From assembly GCF_000411555.1 (NCBI RefSeq), contig NZ_KE150487.1, positions 217,557 to 281,556 on the forward strand: a stretch of 64,000 nucleotides of DNA, in the 5' to 3' direction. This DNA comes from Atopobium sp. oral taxon 199 str. F0494. Its GTDB lineage: Bacteria > Actinomycetota > Coriobacteriia > Coriobacteriales > Atopobiaceae. Shown here one piece after another: positions 18,067 to 27,338 of the stretch. The notes beneath the pieces are model-generated. The model had not been told where the DNA came from and did not search any database. It saw only the letters and a program-made list of their open reading frames with translations. A program made the position numbers and the translations under genes. How positions within the stretch are numbered: the first letter of the stretch is position 1; each line of letters opens with the position of its first letter.

Positions 18067-20037
18067 TCAGTCATCCTCATCCTCAAGCGAGTCCAGCTCA
18101 GAAAGCCAGAGCGCGCTTGACGCGTCAGACGGCATACGAAGGTCACCGCGCGGCGAAAGCGCTACAGAGCCCACTTTTGGTCCATCCGGCATCGCGCTGC
18201 GTTTGAACTGCTGCGCGAAGAACCGGCGATAAAATACCTTGAGCCAGGAAAGGATAGTTTTTCTGGAGTACTTCTCGCCAGAAGCTCCTGCACCAAACGC
18301 GTAACACGCGAGACGGAATACCTTGCGCGGGCTTGAACCATACCGAAGCACCTGGTACAAGAAGAAATCGTGAAGCTCATAGGGTCCCACAAGGTTTTCG
18401 GTCTTCTGCCCGATTGAGCCGTCCGCGCTCGCGGGAAGCAGCTCAGGGCTGACCGGCGTATCCAGCACATCGTACAAAGTATCCGCCACGTCTTCTTCAT
18501 GTGTCTGAGCGTACATGTCGGCGCAATAGCGGACAAGATGCCTCACGAGCGTTTTGGGCACCGAGGCGTTCACGCCATACATAGACATTTGGTCGCCGTT
18601 GTAGGTAGCCCAGCCAAGCGCCAGTTCAGAGAGGTCGCCGGTACCGATAACCATGCCGCGCGCTTGGTTAGCGACATCCATAAGTATCTGAGTGCGCTCG
18701 CGCGCCTGAGCGTTTTCATACGTCACGTCGTGATTTGATTCGTCGTGACTGATGTCGGCAAAATGCTGGCGGACGGCGGCGGTAATGGAAATCTCGCGCA
18801 GCTCAGCGCCGAGAGCGCGGGCAAGCTCGACCGCATTGGTATACGTGCGATCCGTCGTGCCAAATCCGGGCATGGTAACCGCGACAATGCCGCCTCGATC
18901 AAGACCAAGCTGATCAAAGGCGCGCACGGTCACCAAAAGGGCAAGCGTGGAGTCAAGACCTCCGGAAATGCCAATAACAGCGTGGTCAGAGCCGGTATGA
19001 GCAAGACGGGTCGCAAGGCCGTGAGCCTGAATGCTCAACACCTCTTCACAACGCTCGGCACGACGATTGTCGCTTGCCGGAACAAACGGACGGGGGTCCA
19101 CAAATCGCGTCAACTTCGTGGGAGTTTCAACATCAAGCGAGAAGTACGTAACGATATGTCGGGCTTCTTCCGGGCTTGGAGCCACCTGAAACGTTGACAG
19201 GCGACGCCGCTCCGCGGAAAGTCGTGTCACATCAATCTCGGACACGGCGATGCCGTCAGCAAAACAGCCGGAATCAGCCAACCTGCGGCCGTTTTCACAG
19301 ATGAGGTCATGCCCAGGAAAGACCAAGTCGGTAGTCGATTCTCCCTCGCCCGAACTCGCATACGCGTACCCGCAGACAAGACGCGCGGACTGGTTCGTCA
19401 CAAGCGCGCGGCGGTAATCCGCTTTACCAGCTGTAGCCGGCGAAGCGCTCATATTGCAGATGAGCGTAGCTCCCGCCATAGCGTGAGCAGTCGAAGGCGG
19501 GTCTGGCACCCAGAGATCCTCGCAAATCTCAACGGCCACAACTAGATCAGGCAGGGTGTCACATGCAAAAAGCTGATCAGCGCCAAAAGGAACAGTTCTC
19601 GACAGGTTGAAGTCTATTTCCGTTACAGAGCGGGGCCCGGCCGTAAAGTGGCGCCCCTCATAAAACTCGTTGTAGGTTGGGATATGCCGCTTGGGAACCA
19701 ACCCGAGAAGTTCGCCGCCGTACAGCACAGCAGCGCAGTTATAAAGTTTGGACGCCACCCGCACCGGGAGACCCGCCAAAATCAGCGCGTCCACATCAGC
19801 GGTGCGCGAGGCGATAGCAACAAGACCCCGCTCAGCCATATCCAAAAGCTCATCTTGCCAGAAGAGGTCCTCGCAGGTATAGCCCGTAATGCAAAGCTCC
19901 GGAAGCACCACAACGCGAGCATCATGCTCAACGATGGCCTTCTCGATTGAGTTCAGACAGGACTCCACGTTATAAGCGACATCGGCAACACGCACCTTTG
20001 GCGTCACGGCGGCTACCTTTACAAATCCGTCTCGCAT
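18067..20037 (-). CDS. nadE: Glutamine-dependent NAD+ synthetase
   Basis: Last step of NAD biosynthesis: deamido-NAD is amidated with glutamine as nitrogen source. At 656 residues it is the long, two-domain form. The N-terminal nitrilase-type glutaminase has its Glu in VVLPELCITGYT, Lys in LLGLVPKRHIP and Cys in VAVEICEDLWVP. The C-terminal synthetase domain has the P-loop GISGGLDSTLAL near residue 355, then TMPGFGTTDRTY, GTGDLSELALGW and the deamido-NAD region. GGGGAG precedes the ATG. It is a single gene. Confidence 0.97.
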   Translation of the reverse strand: MRDGFVKVAAVTPKVRVADVAYNVESCLNSIEKAIVEHDARVVVLPELCITGYTCEDLFWQDELLDMAERGLVAIASRTADVDALILAGLPVRVASKLYNCAAVLYGGELLGLVPKRHIPTYNEFYEGRHFTAGPRSVTEIDFNLSRTVPFGADQLFACDTLPDLVVAVEICEDLWVPDPPSTAHAMAGATLICNMSASPATAGKADYRRALVTNQSARLVCGYAYASSGEGESTTDLVFPGHDLICENGRRLADSGCFADGIAVSEIDVTRLSAERRRLSTFQVAPSPEEARHIVTYFSLDVETPTKLTRFVDPRPFVPASDNRRAERCEEVLSIQAHGLATRLAHTGSDHAVIGISGGLDSTLALLVTVRAFDQLGLDRGGIVAVTMPGFGTTDRTYTNAVELARALGAELREISITAAVRQHFADISHDESNHDVTYENAQARERTQILMDVANQARGMVIGTGDLSELALGWATYNGDQMSMYGVNASVPKTLVRHLVRYCADMYAQTHEEDVADTLYDVLDTPVSPELLPASADGSIGQKTENLVGPYELHDFFLYQVLRYGSSPRKVFRLACYAFGAGASGEKYSRKTILSWLKVFYRRFFAQQFKRSAMPDGPKVGSVALSPRGDLRMPSDASSALWLSELDSLEDEDD

Positions 20038-20144
20038 GGTTCTCCCCTATCTACTGGAAGCGCTTCTCGCCCTCCGCAGTCCCTTATCGAGAACAAAGCC
20101 CTCTTGAAAACGAGTTCTCTGCCACAGAAACCCTTTGCCCTATC

Positions 20145-22595
20145 TTACATGCCGCTCGGAATCACAGGAGCATCAGTCGAAGACCACTCGCCCAGCGGTG
20201 CGTTTGGATTGGCGTCAAGCGTCAGTGGAGAGAAGAGCCCGGCGCGGTAACTTCTGAGCGCGCCAACAGCAATCATGGCGGCGTTATCGCCACAGACCGA
20301 CATCGGCGGCACGGTCACGCGCACTCCCTTTTTACCGAAAGCTTCCTTGTATGCCGCACGCAGCGCGGGATTTGCCGCTACGCCGCCGCCGACGCAAAAG
20401 TCATGGACGCCAGTTTCTTCTACCGCGCTGAGCGCCTTGGCAACTTGCACGTCAATAACCGCCTGCTCAAACGAGGCCGCCAGATCCGGAAGATTGATTG
20501 CTCTGCCTGCGCGATTTTCCGCTTCAATATAGGTGATAACTGATGTCTTAAGCCCGGAAAGCGAGAACGAATAGTCCCCGCTATGCAGCATGGCGCGAGG
20601 GAACTGAATAGCTCGCGGATTGCCCTGCGCCGCCAACTTGCTGATAACAGGGCCTCCCGGATATCCCAGACCCAGCGCCTTTGCCACCTTATCAAAGGCC
20701 TCACCAACCGCGTCGTCAATGGTCGTTCCCAGGACAACGTAGTCTCCCCAAGCACGCACGTGAACCAGCATGGTATTACCGCCGGAAACGAGACTTGCTA
20801 TAAACGGCGGCTTCAAATCAGGCATTTCAAAGAGATTAGCAAGAAGGTGGCCTTCAAGGTGATGTACGGGAATAAGCGGGAACCCCGCTGCCGTACAGAG
20901 ACCCTTCGCAAAGGCAACACCCACCACAAGCGCTCCCACGAGCCCTGGTCCCGCCGTAACGCCAACAGCCGAAAGATCTGAGGGTGCAAGCGTGTCGCAG
21001 CCAAAATGCTCGCCCGCGCGGATGAGCGTCTCCTCGAACAGACCTACGATAGCTTCGGTATGCTTGCGCGACGCGATCTCGGGAACCACGCCGCCAAAAC
21101 GCGCGTGAAAATCAATCTGCGTTGCGACAACATTCGCGCAGATAATGCCATGGGAGTCAATGATCGCCATGGCCGTCTCATCGCAAGACGATTCAATAGC
21201 CAGCACCAGATCACCGGCCGCCTTGAGGGCGGCCTTGCTCTTATCGGAACGCTGAGCCGCCGTGAGAGGCCACGGGCGAATCGAAGCCTGAGGTTCGGGA
21301 TCGCGAGCCGAGAAACCAGCGCCGGTTGCAAGCGGCAGCTTCGCCGTCATCACAATCGCCGCAACGTCCGGAGCGTAGTAGCCACTACGTTTTCCAACCT
21401 GCTCAAAGCCGAGGCGCTCATAGAGCCCATGAGCAGGCGTGTTATTCTCGGCAACTTCAAGGGTAAGGAAGCCTGCCCCCAGCATCTGAGCGTCATAGGC
21501 AACACGGCGGAGCAGCTCAGAAGCGATGCCGCCGTGGCGGTGCTCTTGCGCCACCACGACCTCTTCAATTTCAAACTCCGCTCCGGCGAGACGGCCGCCG
21601 GCAAAGCCCACCGGCTTTCCGTAATCATGAGCCAGCCACCAACTGCGGCCCGGCTGAGAAAGCTCCTCGTAAAAGGTCTTTTGTGTCCAAGGCGTATGCG
21701 CAGAACCAGCATACGCTGCAGCTTCTAGTTTTGCCACCTGCTCCAGATCGTTCACGGAGAGCGGTCGAAACTGCAGGTGCTTATCGGCAAGCGCGTCATC
21801 TACACCGGTCAGAGCGACAGTCGTCGGCTCTTTGAGACCTAAGCGCTGACGCTCCGTTTCCTCCGCGTCAGAAAGGCGTGTGTAGATGGGAAGCACCAGC
21901 GCAGGATCTCCATCGCCGAGTTCGTGCTCTGGAAGCGCCGCTGACCGAAGCAGCCCTTCTCCCGTGGGATACCACGTTTCTTCAGGCGTAAAGGCCGAGA
22001 AGCCCGCCGCTTCAAATCTCTCCTGGTATTTCTTGAGACCGTTGCCACTCAGCGTCAGTTCTTCGCGATCGGATCTTTCCGACCACTCCGCAACCACCTT
22101 GTCTACCTTGAACACCGTTTCAGCAGGAAACGTACGGTGGGCGCCCTCACCGTCAAGCAGATATACGCCGGGATACACCTCACCTCGCATGGCGTCACCC
22201 GCAACGGCAAGTTTGCCGCGAACGCCTGCGTTCCATGCGGAAAACGCCATCGCGTCAAGCGCGGAAGCGCCATAAAGCGGCAGTTCAGCCCCACATGCAA
22301 TACCTTTCGCGGTTGCTACGCCGATGCGCACGCCGGTAAACGAGCCCGGCCCGCGGCCCACAAGCACCGCGTCCACATCTGCCATTGTCATGCCCGCCGT
22401 GCTCAGGACCTGCTGAATAGTTCCGGCAAGCTCCACATTCGCTTGACGACGGCAAAGATAATCGGCGGAGGCGAGCGTCTCAACGGCCGCGCCACCCGCC
22501 TGAGACGGTATCCAGCGCGCTACCGAGCATGCCAGCATATCCGTTGAGGTGTCAAGCGCAAGGACAATCTTCGGTTTGGTCGTACTTCTCAGCAT
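20145..22595 (-). CDS. TsaB-RimI-TsaD triple fusion (tRNA t6A synthesis and S18 acetylation)
   Basis: One 816-residue chain carries three enzymes that are usually separate. Residues about 8-245 are TsaB (VLALDTSTDMLACSV, GRGPGSFTGVRIG). About 275-420 is a RimI-type GNAT acetyltransferase (FRPLSVNDLEQVAKLE, EEVVVAQEHRHGGIASELL, NTPAHGLYERLGFEQVG). About 460-816 is TsaD (LAIESSCDETAMAI, metal-binding histidines in VHHLEGHLLANL, and VSGGNTMLV). TsaB and TsaD act together with TsaE and TsaC to attach threonylcarbamoyl to A37 of ANN-decoding tRNAs; RimI acetylates ribosomal S18. Each domain's key motif is intact. In most bacteria these genes are adjacent, so the fusion fixes a natural operon. Confidence 0.95.
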   Translation of the reverse strand: MLRSTTKPKIVLALDTSTDMLACSVARWIPSQAGGAAVETLASADYLCRRQANVELAGTIQQVLSTAGMTMADVDAVLVGRGPGSFTGVRIGVATAKGIACGAELPLYGASALDAMAFSAWNAGVRGKLAVAGDAMRGEVYPGVYLLDGEGAHRTFPAETVFKVDKVVAEWSERSDREELTLSGNGLKKYQERFEAAGFSAFTPEETWYPTGEGLLRSAALPEHELGDGDPALVLPIYTRLSDAEETERQRLGLKEPTTVALTGVDDALADKHLQFRPLSVNDLEQVAKLEAAAYAGSAHTPWTQKTFYEELSQPGRSWWLAHDYGKPVGFAGGRLAGAEFEIEEVVVAQEHRHGGIASELLRRVAYDAQMLGAGFLTLEVAENNTPAHGLYERLGFEQVGKRSGYYAPDVAAIVMTAKLPLATGAGFSARDPEPQASIRPWPLTAAQRSDKSKAALKAAGDLVLAIESSCDETAMAIIDSHGIICANVVATQIDFHARFGGVVPEIASRKHTEAIVGLFEETLIRAGEHFGCDTLAPSDLSAVGVTAGPGLVGALVVGVAFAKGLCTAAGFPLIPVHHLEGHLLANLFEMPDLKPPFIASLVSGGNTMLVHVRAWGDYVVLGTTIDDAVGEAFDKVAKALGLGYPGGPVISKLAAQGNPRAIQFPRAMLHSGDYSFSLSGLKTSVITYIEAENRAGRAINLPDLAASFEQAVIDVQVAKALSAVEETGVHDFCVGGGVAANPALRAAYKEAFGKKGVRVTVPPMSVCGDNAAMIAVGALRSYRAGLFSPLTLDANPNAPLGEWSSTDAPVIPSGM

Positions 22596-22989
22596 ACAAG
22601 CTCTTCTCGACAGGAAATGTACCGTGCAATACTATACGCCACCTGTTGATTTTCATTGAAAGAAGGTAGGCCTTGCTCCTTTATCTCCTTTCATCTTAGT
22701 CAAAACGTAAAAGAGAGCTCGCTGCATTGACGATTAAAAAACGAATAAATAGAACGCCCAGAAAGGCGGATAGTCCTGTTTGTGTGTTTTGCTTTTTACC
22801 AAATCAGTGAGGTGGCGCACACCTGTTATCTCAGAATAAGCATCATTTACCCTGCGTGCTTTTCATAATACTTTTCAAATTTTCATTACTATCTACATTG
22901 GTTTTTCATAATAGTTACTTCATCTCCATTTACTAAAATAACTTGGCCAATTATAAAATCAAGCTGAACATGTAGTAGAAAAGTCCATA
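22596..22989. other. Gene-free AT-rich stretch before the IS30 relic
   Basis: Composition falls sharply in GC after the TsaB-RimI-TsaD start. I see no open frame with a ribosome site and no strong hairpin. It is probably decayed transferred DNA belonging with the neighbouring element. Confidence 0.4.
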
Positions 22990-23625
22990 CGACATCTCTT
23001 GGTAGAACGTAAGTGTTCAAAGCTTCATTCATAAGGAGAAAACCTCTATGAATCACTTACGCTCCACTACAACTAAATACAAGAAGGGATAATGCCTTTC
23101 ATTTGGGCACCGGGTTTTGATTCAAACTCAACTCAATAGTAGCTAGACTCCCAATAAGATTGTCGAAGAAATTGGCTATATATCAAACATCTTCCGCAAC
23201 GAGATTAAGCACAAAACAGTGGAACTGTATCGTATTCCTAGCGGAAGCAAAACGATATCATGGACACCTCAGAGACCATCCGTTCACAGTATAGTGAGCA
23301 TTGAGGCGACATTTTCAGGTACGACAGACAACGGTTCTGAGTTCTCGATGTTGTCTAAGCCGGAAGATTTAAGCAAAGCGCCAATCTTACTTTACCTATC
23401 CCCATACCTCTTGTGAAAAGGGATTCGCAAAGTGTCACAGCGGTCTAATCCGCAGATTTACTCCCCCAAGAGAAAACAAATCGACAGTTATTCTATGAAA
23501 ACCGCCAAATCGAAATCTGATGTAATAGCTTTTCGAGAAAATTTCTGGGCTACCGCACCCCAGATAATCTCTTTGGAGATGAGCTGAACCGAATCTATTC
23601 CTATGTCGCCTGGTGCACCATTCAA
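22990..23625 (+). mobile_element. Decayed IS30-family transposase relic
   Basis: Pieces of an IS30-type transposase lie in order on the plus strand. An N-terminus MNHLRSTTTKYKKG at 23050 (AAGGAG upstream) soon stops. An HTH-like segment IVEEIGYISNIFRNEIKHKT follows near 23155-23217. The catalytic-core piece TTDNGSEFSML is near 23325-23357. After a stop come SPKRKQIDSYS, then in another frame RKFLGYRTPDNLFGDELNRIY near 23535-23600, the typical C-terminus. The middle of the DDE domain is deleted, and stops and frameshifts break it, so it is inactive. A 10/11 inverted repeat (23005-23015/23054-23064) sits at its left side; true terminal repeats are not clear. Confidence 0.75.
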
Positions 23626-25379
23626 CTGTCAATATCCAACTTGTTATTGCAATTTACGTCCTCTATGATTGCATTTTTTATTTTTTTAAAACTCTCAGGA
23701 TACTCAGCGGGTTGCAAGTTCTCTATTACTTCTAAAACGTTCTTCCTATTTTTAATTGATTTATATTTCTCCGTCAATAATGTTTTCTTCCTCTCTTTGT
23801 CATTATCTGAATTTGGTAACTTTAGAATTTTATAGTATAACTCTCTTGCTCTTTTAGATGAGCATACCAAGTCAATTTCTAAACACTGCTTCATAGAATA
23901 AAAATGTGCATATCTAATTAATTCAAAAAATTTTCTATATCCTTTTGCCTGTTCCAATTTATCAATATTTTTAGAAAAAGCATCATCAATTATCCTTCGT
24001 TTTGTCTCTATTTTAGTTATTTTATCCTGATACTTAGGCAATCCATAATTATTTCTACTGTCTTTGATTTTTTGCTCGCTGTAATCGAAAAAGAAATCAT
24101 AGTCCACGACAACAGAAAATGGTATTGATAGTTCTTTTAATAAATAATATGGATATGCTAAATTGTTCACTCCATCAAGAGCTATAAATGAAATATCTGC
24201 AATATCATTTTCTATATGCGGTTTAATAAGCTCTTTTATTATATATGCATCGATTGGACTTTCACAAATTACAACGTGTTTTGCAAAAAAGAATTCACTA
24301 TTTTTGAGTTTAAAAAAATTATAATGTGCTGATTCTTTTATAGCATATTTATTCAAAAAGTCTACTGGTACTTGTTTTATTGATGAAATAAAAGCCCTCT
24401 TCGAGTCTATCTTTCTCTTTACTAATAAAATATTCTCATGTTTTAATTCATCAATGAGCACTGTCGAGTGAGTAGTAAAAATAGTTTGAACTTCAGATTC
24501 TGTCATATTCCTAGATAGCGATTGAACAAACCTTTTTTGAGCTTGCGGATGCAAATTAATTTCTGGTTCTTCAATTCCTAAAATTATGTCTTTATCTTCT
24601 ATTAGTGCATATGCTCTATACATAGCAATAATAGCTAAACTCTTTGTTCCACTCCCCCATTCTTTCAACAAATGATTACTAAAAGATTCACTAATTGATA
24701 ACTCAACATAATTTAATATAGATGTGTAATCCATGTCACTTGGAAAGTCAATTTTAAAACCAATATCCTTATTTTGCATATACAATCCACTAAGTTGCTT
24801 TTCTAATTTACTTAATACAGTGTCATGAATTCTTCTGCTGGACCTCTTAATATCAGAGGATACGGTATCTCTATTTTTTGTATATTGATTTAAGAAACTT
24901 GTAATTAATTTTTTGAAAATTGTATTTTCGTTCCACATGATATCATGATTCGTTCTCTCTGCTGGGATATATACATATGTCAAAAATTTATTTAATTCTT
25001 CAATAAAGCTCTCTAAGTTCTGAATATGCTTCTTATTATTTCCCCTGACAACCGATAACTTTCTTTTATTATCACTATATGAATATTTCAATTCTATAGT
25101 TATCTCATCATGGAAAATATATCCGCTCAATAATTTACTTTTATCCGGGATATCCTTCAATTTTACCTCTATATAGGAATTGTTCCTTGGAGCATATTGA
25201 TGAGTTTTATCGAGAAAAAATTTTCTTTCTTCATCAAAATTAAAAACACTATTTAACGCCCTTAATATTCCTGTTTTCCCAGCATTATTTTCCCCAACAA
25301 TTGCAGTAATATCATTCATATGAAAAGAAGCTTCTTTAATGGAACGAAATTTTTTAATTGTGATGCTGCTAATTTTCAT
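23622..25379 (-). CDS. OLD-family ATPase-TOPRIM nuclease
   Basis: Overcoming-lysogenization-defect type nuclease, 585 residues from the ATG at 25379 (AAGGAA just upstream; the ATG at 25415 is less likely). The N-terminal ABC/SMC-like ATPase shows GENNAGKTGILRAL, the Walker B IILGIEEPEINLHP near residue 270 and TIFTTHSTVLIDE. The C-terminal TOPRIM domain shows VVICESPIDAYIIKEL near 380 and SVVVDYDFFFD near 435. Such proteins cleave DNA and serve in phage defence, alone or with a UvrD-like GajB in Gabija. No helicase gene is adjacent, so this is a stand-alone type. It is strongly AT-rich and touches an IS30 relic at its 3' end: clear transfer. Confidence 0.9.
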   Translation of the reverse strand: MKISSITIKKFRSIKEASFHMNDITAIVGENNAGKTGILRALNSVFNFDEERKFFLDKTHQYAPRNNSYIEVKLKDIPDKSKLLSGYIFHDEITIELKYSYSDNKRKLSVVRGNNKKHIQNLESFIEELNKFLTYVYIPAERTNHDIMWNENTIFKKLITSFLNQYTKNRDTVSSDIKRSSRRIHDTVLSKLEKQLSGLYMQNKDIGFKIDFPSDMDYTSILNYVELSISESFSNHLLKEWGSGTKSLAIIAMYRAYALIEDKDIILGIEEPEINLHPQAQKRFVQSLSRNMTESEVQTIFTTHSTVLIDELKHENILLVKRKIDSKRAFISSIKQVPVDFLNKYAIKESAHYNFFKLKNSEFFFAKHVVICESPIDAYIIKELIKPHIENDIADISFIALDGVNNLAYPYYLLKELSIPFSVVVDYDFFFDYSEQKIKDSRNNYGLPKYQDKITKIETKRRIIDDAFSKNIDKLEQAKGYRKFFELIRYAHFYSMKQCLEIDLVCSSKRARELYYKILKLPNSDNDKERKKTLLTEKYKSIKNRKNVLEVIENLQPAEYPESFKKIKNAIIEDVNCNNKLDIDS

Positions 25380-25596
25380 CTTTCTTTCCTTAACTATACT
25401 TCTTGAAATGTTCAACCTGTTATTATAATTTGTAGAGTAATTTTCTAACTGTATACTCTCCCCTCGTTTTTCTTTTATTTATAGTATAGAGTCTTACTGT
25501 CAGATTCAAACCAGTTTCGTGAAGGACTGTCGTCAGGTTCACGTCAAGTTCATCAGACCTTACTAAATCCAAAAAACGCAACATAAATTGCTTGGT

Positions 25597-26499
25597 TTAT
25601 GACCAGATAGCCATAGCTATGGTACTGAAGACCATAAGAGCTAGCCCCCATGCCACCTTTTTGCTGAGCTTCTCATGAAATACCAGGAAAGAGAAGGCGA
25701 TAGACACTAAAATACTCATCTTGTCGATAGGGACAACCACGCTGACAACGCCATTCTGAATTGCATAGTAATAGCATAGCCACGAGGCTCCTGTTGCAAA
25801 TCCAGAAAGGATGATAAAAAGCAATTCTCTTTTGTCGATGTTTTCCAACGACGCTTGCTTGCCCTTAAGAAACACGATGAGCCACGCCATGATTAAAACA
25901 ACACCTGTACGGATTGCCGTTCCAAGGTTGGATTCCACGCCCGTTATACCAACTTTCGCGAGAATCGCCGTCAGAGCTGCAAAAACAGCTGAGCCAATAG
26001 CATAGACACGCCAGCGCTGTTTCTTTGGACTTTGGTGCTGTTTCAAAATTTGCGTTTTTACCCGTTGAGAATTTGCAGGTTCTCTTCCTGTCATGAGAAA
26101 AATACCAGTCGCCAAGAGCGCCGTTCCCGCTAATTTAATAGCCAGATGATTTGTTTCTCCAAAAAGGATAATTGCCAGAAGTACTGTCAGAATCGTACTG
26201 GACTTATCAATAGGCACAACTTGATTTACATCGCCTACGGACAGCGCTTTGAAGTAGCAAATCCACGACGCACCCGTCGTCAATCCCGAAAGTATTAAAA
26301 ATGCCAGCGACTTTGGCTGTATCTGCACGATTGTCTGAGCAGACCCCACCATGAAGACCATCGTCCATGAAAACGCCAGCACCACGATTGTGCGCAATGC
26401 GGTAGCCAAGTCGGAGTCCGTCTTCCGGATACCGCACTTTGCCAATATAGCCGTCAGCCCCGCGAAAAAGGCGGACAGCAGCGCCATGACAAGCCACAT
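25597..26499 (-). CDS. EamA/DMT-family transporter
   Basis: A 300-residue inner-membrane permease of the drug/metabolite transporter superfamily. Two EamA repeats of five helices each are visible. The first runs from MWLVMALLSAFFAGLTAILAK to LLATGIFLMTG. The second runs from YAIGSAVFAALTAILAKVGI to GLALMVFSTIAMAIW. Matching GVESNLGTAIRT/TDSDLATALRT and VVPIDKSS/VVPIDKMS motifs sit in the two halves, showing the internal duplication. A basic loop (about residues 138-162) separates them. It probably exports a metabolite or amino acid; the substrate is not evident. It is monocistronic on the minus strand. Confidence 0.9.
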   Translation of the reverse strand: MWLVMALLSAFFAGLTAILAKCGIRKTDSDLATALRTIVVLAFSWTMVFMVGSAQTIVQIQPKSLAFLILSGLTTGASWICYFKALSVGDVNQVVPIDKSSTILTVLLAIILFGETNHLAIKLAGTALLATGIFLMTGREPANSQRVKTQILKQHQSPKKQRWRVYAIGSAVFAALTAILAKVGITGVESNLGTAIRTGVVLIMAWLIVFLKGKQASLENIDKRELLFIILSGFATGASWLCYYYAIQNGVVSVVVPIDKMSILVSIAFSFLVFHEKLSKKVAWGLALMVFSTIAMAIWS

Positions 26500-26740
26500 G
26501 CTATGGACTTCCTAACTTCCTATAGGATGCCCCTACGTCTCACCGTCGCCATAGAGCCAGTACGATTAATGCTCATTTCTGACATCACACGATTGCTAGT
26601 TTAGCGCACCTTCTTGCTGTCCAAATTATAATCTGAACCAAAATAATTTAAGGAAATCTGGAATCCGTCGAAAAATTATATCGCTGCGCTTTTTCTCAGG
26701 CATTTGCAGCGGTACTGCGCTTTACGTCAGCGCGCCGCTT

Positions 26741-27244
26741 CTAAAATCGAGCAACCTGCTCTATCTTTCGAGCCACGATTTCCAAACCGAGAAGATCTTC
26801 TCGGTTAAAGCGTCCCACAACAGGACTGTCGATATCTAGCACTCCCACGACAGAGCCTCCAACCTGCAGCGGAACTACGACCTCAGAATTCGACGCGGCG
26901 TCGCAGGCGATGTGACCTGAAAACTCATGGACGTTTTCTACCAGCTGACTCTCTTTTGTCGCGGCGGCCGTACCGCAGACTCCTTGCCCAAAGGGAATGC
27001 GCACGCAGGCTACTTTTCCCTGAAAGGGGCCAAGGTGAAGTTCAGAAGAGCACGCCTTCTCCAACTCCACGCTGTCGCGTTTCTCGCCTGAAAGCACCCA
27101 ATCTGCCAGGTAAAATCCGACCCAATTGACCTCATCAAGTGCGTCCCACAAGAGCGCGGAAGCGTTCGCCAGCACCGGGAGCCAATGTGCGTCAATCTCG
27201 GCAAGCTCTTCAATTTGGCTGGCAAGCAACGTATAGTCGGGCAT
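26741..27244 (-). CDS. msrC: Free methionine-(R)-sulfoxide reductase (GAF type)
   Basis: Reduces free Met-R-sulfoxide, repairing oxidised methionine. The start at 27244 has GAGAGGAG upstream and gives the standard 167 residues; the longer open frame upstream is not coding. The GAF fold shows as LWDALDEVNWVGFYL, then the conserved cysteines in VACVRIPFGQGVCGTAA and GHIACDAASNSE that form the catalytic disulfides of the family, and VVPLQVGGSVVGVLDIDS. It lies downstream of malP on the same strand with a terminator hairpin between them, so it probably has separate expression. Confidence 0.93.
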   Translation of the reverse strand: MPDYTLLASQIEELAEIDAHWLPVLANASALLWDALDEVNWVGFYLADWVLSGEKRDSVELEKACSSELHLGPFQGKVACVRIPFGQGVCGTAAATKESQLVENVHEFSGHIACDAASNSEVVVPLQVGGSVVGVLDIDSPVVGRFNREDLLGLEIVARKIEQVARF

Positions 27245-27256
27245 TGGACTCCTCTC

Positions 27257-27287
27257 AAAACGGCGCCGGGAATATCTCCCGACGCCG
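27257..27287 (-). terminator. Terminator hairpin after malP
   Basis: cggcgccggga (27261-27271) and tcccgacgccg (27277-27287) pair with one mismatch and a 5-nt loop, followed by TTTTG on the minus strand, about 50 bp past the malP stop. Confidence 0.7.
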
Positions 27288-27338
27288 AAATCAGCACCAC
27301 ATTCCGATGAAACAGGCGCGCGCTTACAGGCTCTACGC

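Noticed and set aside
23622..25379. Gabija defence system
   Set aside because: A GajA-like nuclease is present but no UvrD-type GajB gene is adjacent on either side.
26785..26806. Palindrome ccgagaagatcttctcgg inside msrC as a regulatory dyad
   Set aside because: It lies in coding sequence near the 3' end of msrC and is two near-octamers facing each other; better explained by the word family than by an operator.
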